Shown: positions 1 to 7,699 of the stretch, in pieces
How the letters are laid out: every line of letters starts with the position of its first letter
How positions within the stretch are numbered: the stretch's first letter is position 1
Origin: CAISGS01 sp044346445
GTDB lineage: Bacteria > Pseudomonadota > Alphaproteobacteria > Caulobacterales > Caulobacteraceae
Assembly (NCBI GenBank): GCA_044346445.1
Contig: JBIIZD010000044.1
Coordinates: 1-21,075 of the forward strand
Length of the DNA stretch: 21,075 nucleotides
Direction: 5' to 3'
Position numbers and translations under genes: made by a program
Notes under the pieces: model-generated
Seen by the model: only the letters and a program-made list of their open reading frames with translations
The model's database searches: none
Told to the model about the DNA's origin: nothing

Positions 1-1
1 C

Positions 2-208
2 AGCCTCAAGGCCGCGCCGGACTATTCCCCCGCCTATAAGCCGGACGCGACCTATGCCAATGCTAAGGGCTTTGTCGCTGTGCCCAATATAGACTTGGTC
101 CAGGAGACGGTGGGCCTGATCTCGGCCCAGCAGTCCTTTAAGGCCAATATGCGCGTCTATCAGACCGCTGACGCGATGCAGAAGGCCTTGCTCAATATCA
201 AGGCTTAG
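2..208 (+). CDS. Flagellar rod/hook family protein, C-terminal fragment
   Basis: This reading frame is open from the left edge to a TAG stop at 206-208 and gives the last 68 residues of a protein whose start lies outside the window. The fragment contains a stretch reading GFVAVPNIDLVQETVGLIS, followed by SFKANMRVYQTADAMQKALL. This matches the C-terminal helical domain shared by axial flagellar proteins (FlgC, FlgG, FlgE and small relatives), which packs in the core of the rod or hook. Which member it is cannot be decided from the fragment; FlgC-like or a short hook/rod-like protein is most likely. Its stop codon overlaps the stop of the convergent enoyl-CoA hydratase gene. It is a plus-strand gene unrelated in function to its neighbour. 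Confidence 0.7.
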   Translation, partial: SLKAAPDYSPAYKPDATYANAKGFVAVPNIDLVQETVGLISAQQSFKANMRVYQTADAMQKALLNIKA

Positions 209-981
209 CGGCCGGTAAAGTTGGCGGGGCGCTTGTCGATAAAGGCGGCCATGCCTTCTTTTTGGTCGTCAAACGCAAACAGCGAATGAAACAGCCGCCG
301 CTCATAGGCCACGCCTGCCGATAGGGTGGTCTCATAGGCCTGGTTGACCATGTCCTTATTGACCATGACGGCCAGGGGTGACAGGGCCGCGATCTTGGCC
401 GCAGCGTTCATGGCCTCTTCGACCAGCTTATCGACCGGTACGACCCGGCTCACCAGCCCAGAGCGCTCGGCCTCGGCGGCATCCATCTGACGACCGGTCA
501 GGATCATATCCATGGATTTGGACTTGCCGATAAACCGGGTCAGGCGCTGTGAGCCGCCAATGCCCGGCGACACGCCCAGATTAATCTCGGGCTGACCAAA
601 TTTGGCGGTTTCAGACGCAATCATGAAGTCGCACATCATGGCCAGCTCGCAGCCCCCGCCCAGGGCATAGCCCGAGACGGCGGCAATGATCGGTTTGCGA
701 AACGCCTCGATCGCCTTGGCAATGCCTGCGAAAAAATTGAGCTTGAACATGTCGGCATAGGACTTGTCCGACATTTCCTTGATATCGGCCCCGGCGGCAA
801 AGGCGCGGTCAGACCCGGTCAGGACCACACAGCGCACCGTCTCGTCGCTATCAAAAGCGCCAAGGGCCGTCGCCAGTTCCCCGAGCAGTTGGCTATTGAG
901 CGCATTCAGGGCCGAGGGCCGGTTGAGGCGAACCAGAACAACATGGCCGGTCTGTTCGACGATCAGGGTTTCATAAGCCAT
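205..981 (-). CDS. Enoyl-CoA hydratase (short-chain, crotonase family)
   Basis: This 258-residue crotonase-fold enzyme adds water across 2-enoyl-CoA double bonds in the cytoplasm. In this operon the likely substrate is methacrylyl-CoA, giving 3-hydroxyisobutyryl-CoA. The oxyanion-hole motif AAGADIKEM is at 62-70. Both catalytic glutamates of the rat mitochondrial enzyme are present: E112 in GGGCELAM and E132 in GQPEINLGVSPG. Length and motifs are typical of ECHS1-type hydratases rather than isomerases. It is the last gene of the five-gene valine operon and starts 3 bp after the mmsB stop. An AAGGA ribosome-binding site lies inside the mmsB 3' end, so translation is probably coupled. Its TAA stop (205-207) overlaps the stop of the convergent flagellar gene. 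The family call is firm; the substrate is inferred from context. Confidence 0.93.
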   Translation of the reverse strand: MAYETLIVEQTGHVVLVRLNRPSALNALNSQLLGELATALGAFDSDETVRCVVLTGSDRAFAAGADIKEMSDKSYADMFKLNFFAGIAKAIEAFRKPIIAAVSGYALGGGCELAMMCDFMIASETAKFGQPEINLGVSPGIGGSQRLTRFIGKSKSMDMILTGRQMDAAEAERSGLVSRVVPVDKLVEEAMNAAAKIAALSPLAVMVNKDMVNQAYETTLSAGVAYERRLFHSLFAFDDQKEGMAAFIDKRPANFTGR

Positions 982-984
982 GGA

Positions 985-1887
985 TCAGTCCTTTGTCAGG
1001 GTTTCGGTCTGGCCGCGCAGCCAGGGCAGGACGGCCGAAAAATCGCGCTGAGCATAACCTTGATTGGCAAACAAGGCATAGAGGGCCTCGGCCTGGGCGC
1101 CTAAGGGCGTTGAGGCCCCGGCCCGGGCGGCGGCTTCCTGTGCCAGTTTTAAGTCTTTGAGCATCATGGCCGTGGCAAAGCCGCCCTCATAGCCGCGATC
1201 GGCTGGGGTGGCTGGGCCAACGCCTTCCACCGGGCAATAGGTGGTCAGCGACCAGCACTGGCCTGAGGATTTGGACGCAATCTCAAAAAACCGGTCAGCC
1301 TCAAGACCCAGCTTATCGGCCAGTGCAAAGGCCTCGCAGGTGCCGATCATGGAAATGCCCAGCAGCATATTATTGCAGATCTTGGCCGCCTGCCCTGCGC
1401 CGCTGGCACCGGCATGGATCACGACCCGGGCCATGGGGGCCAGGGCGGCCTCGACGGCGGCAAAGTCTTCAGCCTCGCAACCGACCATAAAGGCCAGGCT
1501 TCCGGCGTCAGCCGCAGCCGTACCGCCCGATACCGGCGCATCCGCTGCACGCAGGCCAGCGCCCACGGCCAGGGCGGCCACAAAGCGGGCGCTATCGACA
1601 TCAATGGTCGAGCAATCAATTACCAGAGCGCCTGCCGGGGCATGGCCGACAATCTCTTCGGCATAGACACTGCGCACATGCTGGCCTGCGGGCAGCATGG
1701 TGATGACCACTTGCGCATCCATCACCGCATCACGCACACTGCCAACCGGCGTGCAGCCGGCCTCAGCCGCGCGCTTTAGGGCTGCTGCGCTCAAGTCAAA
1801 GGCCAGCACAGTATGGCCAGCCTTGGCCTGGTTGGCGGCCATGCCAGCGCCCATATTGCCAAGTCCGATAAAGGCTATGCGGGTCAT
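985..1887 (-). CDS. mmsB: 3-hydroxyisobutyrate dehydrogenase
   Basis: This NAD-dependent dehydrogenase of the beta-hydroxyacid family oxidises 3-hydroxyisobutyrate to methylmalonate semialdehyde. The N-terminal Rossmann motif GLGNMG follows MTRIAFI directly. The substrate-binding signature DAPVSGG is at about 116-122, and the catalytic lysine is K169 in GQAAKICNNML. The chosen start (1885-1887) forms an ATGA overlap with the stop of the upstream hydrolase gene and has GGAA about 6 bp upstream. An in-frame ATG four codons earlier (1897-1899) has its AGGA directly against the start codon and is less likely. The 300-residue length is normal. Other members of the family (tartronate semialdehyde reductase, 6-phosphogluconate dehydrogenase-like) are possible in isolation, but the neighbours make the valine-pathway role convincing. 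Confidence 0.92.
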   Translation of the reverse strand: MTRIAFIGLGNMGAGMAANQAKAGHTVLAFDLSAAALKRAAEAGCTPVGSVRDAVMDAQVVITMLPAGQHVRSVYAEEIVGHAPAGALVIDCSTIDVDSARFVAALAVGAGLRAADAPVSGGTAAADAGSLAFMVGCEAEDFAAVEAALAPMARVVIHAGASGAGQAAKICNNMLLGISMIGTCEAFALADKLGLEADRFFEIASKSSGQCWSLTTYCPVEGVGPATPADRGYEGGFATAMMLKDLKLAQEAAARAGASTPLGAQAEALYALFANQGYAQRDFSAVLPWLRGQTETLTKD

Positions 1888-2942
1888 AGGGGTTTCCATT
1901 CCTGATCGGCGGGTAGGGGGGCAAAAATACCGTCCAGCAGGACGGTATCCACGTCTTGCAGCCTAGCGGGTGCCCAGAGCGGGGCATTGTCCTTATCGAT
2001 GATGACGGCGCGCACACCTTCGGAAAAGTCGGGGCGGCTGACCACCCGGGCGCTGATGCGATATTCCATTGCTAGAACCTGCGCAAAATCGGTGGCCTTG
2101 GCCCCTGTCTGCATCTGGCGCAGCGCAACCTTTAGGGCCTGTGGCGACTTGGTCAGCAAGAGCGCGTGCTGCTGCCGTGCCCAGTCGCTGTCATCGGCCG
2201 CCAAACTGTCCATCACCGCCTCAAGCGTGGGCGCGGAAAAATGGGTGTCTATGGCAGCTTGTTGGGCGGCAATCGGTGCTGGGCCCGGATCGCTTGAATG
2301 CGCGCTCAGGGCCTCATCCAAGCGGTTGGGTCCTGTGCTTGCGATAAGATCAGCCTTGAAGGCCTCTAGCTGGGCGTTCGCGATATAGTGGGTCGTCAGA
2401 CCAAGTTCCATACAGTCGGCGGCCTTAAGGCGTGCACCCGTCAGGCCCATCCAATAGCCAGCAGCGCCCGGCAAGCGCGGCAGGTACCAGCCGCCGCCCA
2501 CATCGGGAAACAGGCCAATCCCGGTTTCGGGCATGGCAAAGGTCGTGCGCTCTGTGGCAATCCGGACGCTGGCGGGCAGGGCAATCCCGACGCCGCCGCC
2601 CATGACTGTGCCGTCCATCACCGAAATCACCGGTTTTGAATAGGTCTTGATCAGGTGGTCGAGTTGATACTCGATATAGAAAAACGCCCGCGCCTCGACT
2701 GCGTCGGTCTGGACGCTGGTGGCCAGCATGCGAATATCGCCGCCCGCGCAAAAGCCGCGTGCGCCGGTATGATCGAGCAGCACCATCTCAATGGCACCGT
2801 CCTTGTGCCAGTCTTGCAGGGCGGCGATCATGATCTGGCACATATTGGTGGTCAGGGCATGCAGGGCATCTGGCCGGTTCAGGGTCAGGTGGCCAATCCG
2901 GTTCTGTACACGGACTAAAACTTCTGGGGCCGCATCGGTCAT
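1884..2942 (-). CDS. 3-hydroxyisobutyryl-CoA hydrolase (HIBCH type)
   Basis: This 352-residue crotonase-superfamily thioesterase hydrolyses 3-hydroxyisobutyryl-CoA to free 3-hydroxyisobutyrate. It is longer than ordinary enoyl-CoA hydratases, as expected for the HIBCH branch. The oxyanion motif FCAGGDI is at 64-70 and GTVMGGGVGI at 111-120. The hallmark HIBCH segment MPETGIGLFPDVGGG begins at about 137, with E139 and D147 in the active-site region. The start at 2940-2942 overlaps the acyl-CoA dehydrogenase stop as ATGA, and the stop overlaps the mmsB start in the same way, which points to a tightly coupled operon. Release of free hydroxyacid from CoA at this step is peculiar to valine degradation, so this gene is diagnostic for the pathway. 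Confidence 0.92.
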   Translation of the reverse strand: MTDAAPEVLVRVQNRIGHLTLNRPDALHALTTNMCQIMIAALQDWHKDGAIEMVLLDHTGARGFCAGGDIRMLATSVQTDAVEARAFFYIEYQLDHLIKTYSKPVISVMDGTVMGGGVGIALPASVRIATERTTFAMPETGIGLFPDVGGGWYLPRLPGAAGYWMGLTGARLKAADCMELGLTTHYIANAQLEAFKADLIASTGPNRLDEALSAHSSDPGPAPIAAQQAAIDTHFSAPTLEAVMDSLAADDSDWARQQHALLLTKSPQALKVALRQMQTGAKATDFAQVLAMEYRISARVVSRPDFSEGVRAVIIDKDNAPLWAPARLQDVDTVLLDGIFAPLPADQEWKPL

Positions 2943-4078
2943 TGGCGAAACAGTTCCCTGGAGATAATGACGCGCATGACCTCGTTTGTGCCTTCGAGGA
3001 TCTGGTGCACGCGCAGGTCGCGGACAATGCGCTCCAGCGGATAGTCGCGCAGATAGCCATAGCCGCCATGCAGTTGCAGCGCCTGATTGGCGACCTCAAA
3101 CCCGGCATCGGTGGCATAGCGCTTGGCCATGGCGCAGTACTGGCTGGCCTTGGGGTGGCGGCTATCCATGGCATGGGCACCGCGATAGACCATCAGGCGC
3201 GCAGCCTCGAGTTCGGTGGCCATATCGGCCATCTTGAACTGCAGGGCCTGAAAATCCTTTAAGGCATGGCCAAACTGGTTGCGGGTTTCAAGGTGGGCCT
3301 TGGCCGTTTCCAGCGCCAGGCTGGCCCCGCCGAGCGAGCAGGCGGCGATGTTGAGCCGTCCGCCGTCCAGGCCCATCATGGCAAAGCGAAAGCCCTCGCC
3401 CTCTGTGCCGATCCGGTTTTCGATGGGGACCCGGACATTGTCAAAATTGACCATGGCCGTGGGCTGACTATTCCAGCCCATCTTGCGCTCATTGGCCCCA
3501 AATGACAGGCCGGGCGTGCCTTTTTCGACCACCAGGGTGGATATGCCCTTGGGGCCGGGGCCGCCGGTGCGCACCATGACCACATAGAGGTCAGATACGC
3601 CTGCGCCCGAGATAAACGCCTTGGCGCCATTGATCACATAATGATCGCCGTCCAGATGCGCCTTGGTTGCCAGACTGCCCGCATCCGAACCCGCCCCCGG
3701 CTCGGTCAGACAATAGCTGGCAATCAATTCCATGCTCGTCAGGCGCGGCAGGTATTTGGCGCGCAAGGCCTCGGAGCCAAACCGGTCAATCATCCAGGAC
3801 GCCATATTATGGATCGACATAAAGGCCGCCGTCGAGACATCGCCCTTGGACAAGGCCTCAAAAATGATCGCCGCATCCAGCCGCCCAAGGCCAGAGCCGC
3901 CAACATCCTCGCGCACATAAATGCCGGCAAACCCAAGGCTTGCTGCCTTGCGCATCACATCAACCGGAAAATGCGCCTCAGCATCCCACTGGGCCGAAAA
4001 CGGGGCCAGTTCCGCCGCCGCAAAGGCTTCGGCGGCGTCCTGAATGGCGATCTGGTCTTGGCTTAGAGCAAAATCCAT
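2939..4078 (-). CDS. Acyl-CoA dehydrogenase, probably isobutyryl-CoA dehydrogenase
   Basis: This 379-residue FAD-dependent acyl-CoA dehydrogenase passes electrons to electron-transfer flavoprotein. The flavin/substrate loop YCLTEPGAGSD is at 122-132. The C-terminal domain carries LHGGYGY and QILEGTNEVMR, placing the catalytic base at E362, the position used by short- and medium-chain enzymes and by human ACAD8. The sequence around RVHQILEGTNEVMRVIIS resembles ACAD8 closely by eye. Substrate preference for isobutyryl-CoA, giving methacrylyl-CoA, is inferred from the operon, which supplies all following valine steps. It starts 7 bp after the mmsA stop with GAGG about 6 bp upstream. Short-chain or 2-methylbutyryl-CoA dehydrogenase activity cannot be excluded. 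Confidence 0.92.
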   Translation of the reverse strand: MDFALSQDQIAIQDAAEAFAAAELAPFSAQWDAEAHFPVDVMRKAASLGFAGIYVREDVGGSGLGRLDAAIIFEALSKGDVSTAAFMSIHNMASWMIDRFGSEALRAKYLPRLTSMELIASYCLTEPGAGSDAGSLATKAHLDGDHYVINGAKAFISGAGVSDLYVVMVRTGGPGPKGISTLVVEKGTPGLSFGANERKMGWNSQPTAMVNFDNVRVPIENRIGTEGEGFRFAMMGLDGGRLNIAACSLGGASLALETAKAHLETRNQFGHALKDFQALQFKMADMATELEAARLMVYRGAHAMDSRHPKASQYCAMAKRYATDAGFEVANQALQLHGGYGYLRDYPLERIVRDLRVHQILEGTNEVMRVIISRELFRQ

Positions 4079-4085
4079 CCTAGCC

Positions 4086-5582
4086 TCACTTCATGGTCGG
4101 AATGACAAAGGCGGAATCTTCAACCGCCCCTTCGGGCCAACGGGCCGTTATGGTCTTGACCTTGGTATAGAATTTCACGCCCTCAATACCGTGCTGATTG
4201 GTATCGCCAAACGCACTGCGCTTCCAGCCGCCAAAGGTGTGATAGGCGACAGGCACAGGGATGGGCACATTAATGCCCACCATGCCAACCTCGACCCTGG
4301 CCGCAAATTCGCGAGCCGCCCGGCCATTGCGGGTAAAGATGGCCACGCCATTGCCGTATTGGTGATCGGATGGATAGGACAGGGCCTCTTCAAAGCTCTC
4401 GGCCCGCAGGATCTGCAAGACCGGTCCAAAGATTTCTTCCTTATAGGAGCGCATGCTTGGCTTGACCTGATCAAACAGGCTGGGGCCGATAAAGAAGCCC
4501 TTTTCAAAGCCTTGCAGGGCAAAGCCGCGGCCATCGACCACAAGCTCTGCGCCCTCATCGACGCCCATCTGGATGTAGCTGGCAATCTTGTCGCGGTGGG
4601 CCGAGGACACGACCGGGCCATAATGGGCATTAACGTCGGACGAGACGCCAATCTGCAGGGTCTGAATTTCTTCCAGCAGGCGCTCGCGCAGGTCATCGGC
4701 GGTCTTTTTGCCGACGGGCACCACCACGGGCAGGGCCATGCAGCGCTCGCCCGCAGAGCCATAGGCCGCCCCAACCAGATCCTTGACTGCCTGGTCCAGA
4801 TCCGCATCGGGCAGGATGATGCCATGGTTCTTGGCCCCGCCCATGGCCTGGACACGTTTGCCATTGGCCGTGCCGGTCGAATACACATATTGGGCAATAT
4901 CGGACGAGCCGACAAAGCTGACCGCCTTGATGGTGGGGTGATGCAAGAGGGCATCCACGGCGGTCTTGTCGCCATGCACGACATTGAGCACGCCCGCGGG
5001 GGCACCGGCCTCCATGAATAGTTCCGCTAGCCGCACGGGCAAGGATGGGTCGCGCTCCGAGGGCTTGAGAATAAAGCTATTGCCCGTGGCAACCGCAATG
5101 CCGAACATCCACATCGGAATCATGGCGGGGAAGTTGAACGGGGTAATGCCGGCGACCACGCCCAAGGGCTGGCGCATGGAATAGACGTCAATGCCGGGGC
5201 CTGCGCCTTCGGTATATTCGCCCTTGAGCAGGTGGGGAATGCCGCAAGCAAACTCGATCACTTCCAGACCGCGCTGGATATCGCCTTTGGAGTCGGCAAT
5301 CACCTTGCCGTGCTCGCTGGATAGGAGCTCGGCCATCTCAGTCATATTGGCTTCGAGCAGGCGCTTGAAGTCGAACATTACCCGGGCGCGGCGCTGGGGA
5401 TTGGTCGCGGCCCAGCCAATTTGCGCGGCGGCGGCGGACTGGATGGCAAGGTCCATCTCGGCATCGGTGGCAAATTGAACCCGCGCCTGGACCTCGCCCG
5501 TATTGGGATTATACACATCGCCAAAGCGCCCGGACTTGCCGATCAGGGCTTGACCGTTCACAAAATGGTGGATGTCGCGCAT
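4086..5582 (-). CDS. mmsA: Methylmalonate-semialdehyde dehydrogenase (CoA-acylating)
   Basis: This 498-residue aldehyde dehydrogenase converts methylmalonate semialdehyde, CoA and NAD to propionyl-CoA, CO2 and NADH. The oxyanion asparagine lies in TPFNFPAM (N150). The catalytic cysteine is C281 in GSAGERCMAL. The segment AMGGAKNHGIILPDAD at about 246-261 replaces the ELGGK motif of ordinary hydrolytic aldehyde dehydrogenases and is typical of the MmsA/IolA branch. It is the first gene of the valine operon, with GGAG about 7 bp before the ATG. It diverges from mobA across 136 bp that hold the likely operon promoter and two palindromes. Inositol-catabolic IolA is the close alternative, but four valine-pathway neighbours favour MmsA. 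Confidence 0.95.
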   Translation of the reverse strand: MRDIHHFVNGQALIGKSGRFGDVYNPNTGEVQARVQFATDAEMDLAIQSAAAAQIGWAATNPQRRARVMFDFKRLLEANMTEMAELLSSEHGKVIADSKGDIQRGLEVIEFACGIPHLLKGEYTEGAGPGIDVYSMRQPLGVVAGITPFNFPAMIPMWMFGIAVATGNSFILKPSERDPSLPVRLAELFMEAGAPAGVLNVVHGDKTAVDALLHHPTIKAVSFVGSSDIAQYVYSTGTANGKRVQAMGGAKNHGIILPDADLDQAVKDLVGAAYGSAGERCMALPVVVPVGKKTADDLRERLLEEIQTLQIGVSSDVNAHYGPVVSSAHRDKIASYIQMGVDEGAELVVDGRGFALQGFEKGFFIGPSLFDQVKPSMRSYKEEIFGPVLQILRAESFEEALSYPSDHQYGNGVAIFTRNGRAAREFAARVEVGMVGINVPIPVPVAYHTFGGWKRSAFGDTNQHGIEGVKFYTKVKTITARWPEGAVEDSAFVIPTMK

Positions 5583-5718
5583 GGGACGTCTCCTGACGAG
5601 GCTTGGGGCCAGTTTGGGCAGGCCCTCTGGCTTTTATTTTCGATGGTCTCGGTATGCGGTAAAACCGCGGGCCTCGTCTAGCAAATTTGCAGATGGTAGG
5701 CTGACACAAGGGGTTTGG
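5583..5718. promoter_or_regulatory. Divergent promoter region mmsA/mobA with two palindromes
   Basis: This gap must hold the promoter of the valine operon (leftward) and probably that of mobA (rightward). It contains GCAAATTTGC, a perfect 10-bp palindrome at 5681-5690, and an inverted repeat GCGGT-AAA-ACCGC at 5656-5668. Both have dimensions suited to dimeric repressors, or in the second case a small RNA hairpin. No regulator gene is adjacent, so any controlling protein would act from elsewhere. No convincing -35/-10 pair was recognised. Confidence 0.4.
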
Positions 5719-6267
5719 ATGCTGGGCAGTTTGGGGGTGGCGATACTGGTTGGCGGGGCCTCGCGGCGGATGGGCAGCGATAAGGCCGCTCTGGACTGGG
5801 GCGGTATGCGCGCTGTTGATCGCTGCGCCGCCTTGGCTACAGCCTTGGGCGCGGCGCATGTGCTCACCGCAGGCGGTGATTATGGGCTGGCCTTTGTGCC
5901 TGATCCTGCGCCTCAGGCAGGACCGGTGGCAGGCTTGCTGGCTGCGGCAAGGCGGATGGAAGCTCTGGGTCTTAGCCATATGCTGGTGCTTGCCGTCGAT
6001 GCCCCGACCTTGACCCCACAAGATTTGGCCCCGCTGCTCGATCTGTCCGAGGGCGGATGCTTTGAAGGATTCCCCTTGCCGTTTTATGTGCCCATAGCGG
6101 CTCTGGACCAGAGCGCCGCGCCCGACTGGCCCTTGCGGCGGCTGGTTGAGCGGGCGGGGGGGCAGACCTTGGCCTGCCGGCCTGATCTGGCCCTGCGGTT
6201 GCGGGGGGCCAATACGCCCGAAGAGCGCTTGGCCCTTGTTCGGGCGACCGGCCTGGGTCAGGATTGA
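5719..6267 (+). CDS. mobA: Molybdenum cofactor guanylyltransferase-like (MobA family)
   Basis: This 182-residue nucleotidyltransferase probably transfers GMP from GTP to molybdopterin in the cytoplasm, making the guanine-dinucleotide form of the cofactor. The N-terminal nucleotide-binding signature LVGGASRRMGSDKA (10-23) follows the family pattern LxGGxSxRMGxDKA. A later APQAGPVAGLLAA (64-76) corresponds to the conserved GPLAG segment, and VDAPTLTP carries the probable metal-binding D94. The ATG at 5719 has AAGGGG five bases upstream. The frame stays open further left without a supported start. No molybdoenzyme lies in the window. CTP- or other NTP-transferases of the same fold (MocA-like) are the main alternative. 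Confidence 0.75.
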   Translation: MLGSLGVAILVGGASRRMGSDKAALDWGGMRAVDRCAALATALGAAHVLTAGGDYGLAFVPDPAPQAGPVAGLLAAARRMEALGLSHMLVLAVDAPTLTPQDLAPLLDLSEGGCFEGFPLPFYVPIAALDQSAAPDWPLRRLVERAGGQTLACRPDLALRLRGANTPEERLALVRATGLGQD

Positions 6268-6308
6268 TCAGACTTCAGCCCAAAAGACCTGAGCAAGAGA
6301 CTTAAAAC

Positions 6309-7073
6309 ATGGCGCATTTTAGTTCTGGCGGTTTTGACATCCATTTTGAGGATACGGGCCCAGGACCGGTCAATACCTTGGTGCTGGTGCATGGCTTTAC
6401 CTCTAATGCGCATGAAAACTGGGGCCGCACCGGATGGGTGCATGCGGCAAGGGTCAAGGGCCTGCGCTGTGTGACGCTGGACCTGCGCGGTCATGGCCAA
6501 AGCGCCAAGCCGCATGATCCGGCAGACTATAGCCGTGCCAATCTGGCGGGCGATGTCTTGGCGCTGCTTGATCACCTGGACCTAGAAAAAGTCGATCTGA
6601 TGGGGTTTTCGCTCGGTGCGCATGTGGCACTAGCCGCCGCCATGACCGCTCCGCACAGGTTCTGGAACCTGATCCTTGGCGGGATTGGTAGGCGGATGCT
6701 GGAGCTCCAGCCGCGCGATGACGCTATGGCCCTGGCCATGGAGACCGACGATATCGAATCCATTGCCGAGCCCCTGCATAAGAGCTTTCGTCAGTTTGCG
6801 GATGAACAGGGCGAAGACCGGCTCGCCTTGGCTGCCTGCATACGCTCGCCGCGCACGCCGCTTGATCTGGAGGCGCTTGAGACCTTGAGTGTGCCCACCC
6901 TAGTCGTGGCCGGATCACGCGACGATCTGGCAGGCGATCCGCAAGCCTTGGCCGACAAGATTATGGGCGCTAGGGCTGTGCGCCTGCCCGGCTGTGAACA
7001 TTTTTCGGCCATTGCGCATGGGCTTTATAAGGCCGCCGTGTTCGATTTTCTCGATGGGGTCTTGGAGGACTAG
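6309..7073 (+). CDS. Alpha/beta-fold hydrolase
   Basis: This 254-residue protein has the alpha/beta hydrolase fold without signal peptide or membrane segment. The oxyanion strand motif LVLVHGF is at 24-30. The nucleophile elbow is GFSLG, giving S101. The acidic residue is probably D205 or D206 in AGSRDDLAGD, and the histidine is H231 in GCEHFSA. The triad is therefore complete. It follows mobA by 41 bp on the same strand and may share its transcript. It converges with the amidohydrolase gene, the two TAG stops overlapping within CTAG at 7070-7073. The substrate cannot be read from sequence; esterase, lactonase or C-C hydrolase are possible. A role in the neighbouring hyu operon is not supported because it lies on the opposite strand. 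Confidence 0.85.
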   Translation: MAHFSSGGFDIHFEDTGPGPVNTLVLVHGFTSNAHENWGRTGWVHAARVKGLRCVTLDLRGHGQSAKPHDPADYSRANLAGDVLALLDHLDLEKVDLMGFSLGAHVALAAAMTAPHRFWNLILGGIGRRMLELQPRDDAMALAMETDDIESIAEPLHKSFRQFADEQGEDRLALAACIRSPRTPLDLEALETLSVPTLVVAGSRDDLAGDPQALADKIMGARAVRLPGCEHFSAIAHGLYKAAVFDFLDGVLED

Positions 7074-7696
7074 CCTGCAATCAGGGCTAGGGCCTTTGCC
7101 TCATCAATCACTTCGGCATATTTGGCCTGGAGATCAAACAGATTGGATTCGTGCGGGCGCGGGTCGCGGTCGGCGCAGGCCTGGCGCACGACAAATGGCG
7201 CAAAGCCGTGCTGCAAGGCATCTAGGGTCGTTGCCCGCACACAGCCCGAGGTCGAAAACCCGCCAATCAGGACCGTATCGACCTTCATGGCCGCCAGGGT
7301 CGAGGCCAGAGACGTGCCAAAAAAGGCTGAGGCATATTGCTTGGTGACGATGACGTCTTCGGGTTGGGGCGCGATTTCGGCTGGAATAAGGCCAAGCGGC
7401 GAGCCCGCATCAAAAGCCTTAAGCGCCGGGACCTTTTGATAGAACAGCCCGCCGTCGCGGCCGCCCGCACTATAGACCACCTGGGTATAGACCACCGGAA
7501 TGGCCTTGGCCCGGCAGGCGGCAATCAGGCGGGCAAAACAGGCCACAGCCTCTGACCCGCCCAGATAAAGCGGGGAGGCAGGCTCCAAATAGGCGGCGAC
7601 CACATCGACCACCAATAGGGCTGGTCTTTGACCAAAGCGCAAATGGCCACCAAAGCCCGCCTTGGCATAGTCCGCATCCAGATCATCGCCCGTCAT
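7070..7696 (-). CDS. Isochorismatase-fold cysteine amidohydrolase (N-carbamoylsarcosine amidase-like)
   Basis: This 208-residue cysteine hydrolase has the full triad of its superfamily: D31 in LLVVDVV, K119 in VIVTKQYASAFFGT and C152 in FSTSGCVRATTLDA. The segment GCVRATTLDALQHGF followed by ACADRD resembles N-carbamoylsarcosine amidohydrolase and related amidases more than true isochorismatases. The expected reaction is hydrolysis of an N-carbamoyl or primary amide group, releasing ammonia. It is the last gene of the hyu operon, beginning 3 bp after the CoA-transferase stop. Pairing with hydantoinase A and B subunits suggests successive ring opening and decarbamoylation. The family call is strong, but the substrate is inference. 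Nicotinamidase- or maleamate amidase-like activity is possible. Confidence 0.85.
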   Translation of the reverse strand: MTGDDLDADYAKAGFGGHLRFGQRPALLVVDVVAAYLEPASPLYLGGSEAVACFARLIAACRAKAIPVVYTQVVYSAGGRDGGLFYQKVPALKAFDAGSPLGLIPAEIAPQPEDVIVTKQYASAFFGTSLASTLAAMKVDTVLIGGFSTSGCVRATTLDALQHGFAPFVVRQACADRDPRPHESNLFDLQAKYAEVIDEAKALALIAG

Positions 7697-7699
7697 GGC

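Noticed and set aside
1885..1899. Longer mmsB start at 1897-1899
   Set aside because: Its AGGA touches the start codon, whereas ATG at 1885-1887 has normal spacing and an ATGA overlap with the upstream gene.
4044..5021. Plus-strand reading frame of 325 codons opposite mmsA
   Set aside because: It lies wholly antisense to a firm aldehyde dehydrogenase gene and the end of the acyl-CoA dehydrogenase gene, has no family features, and arises from GC-rich codon bias.
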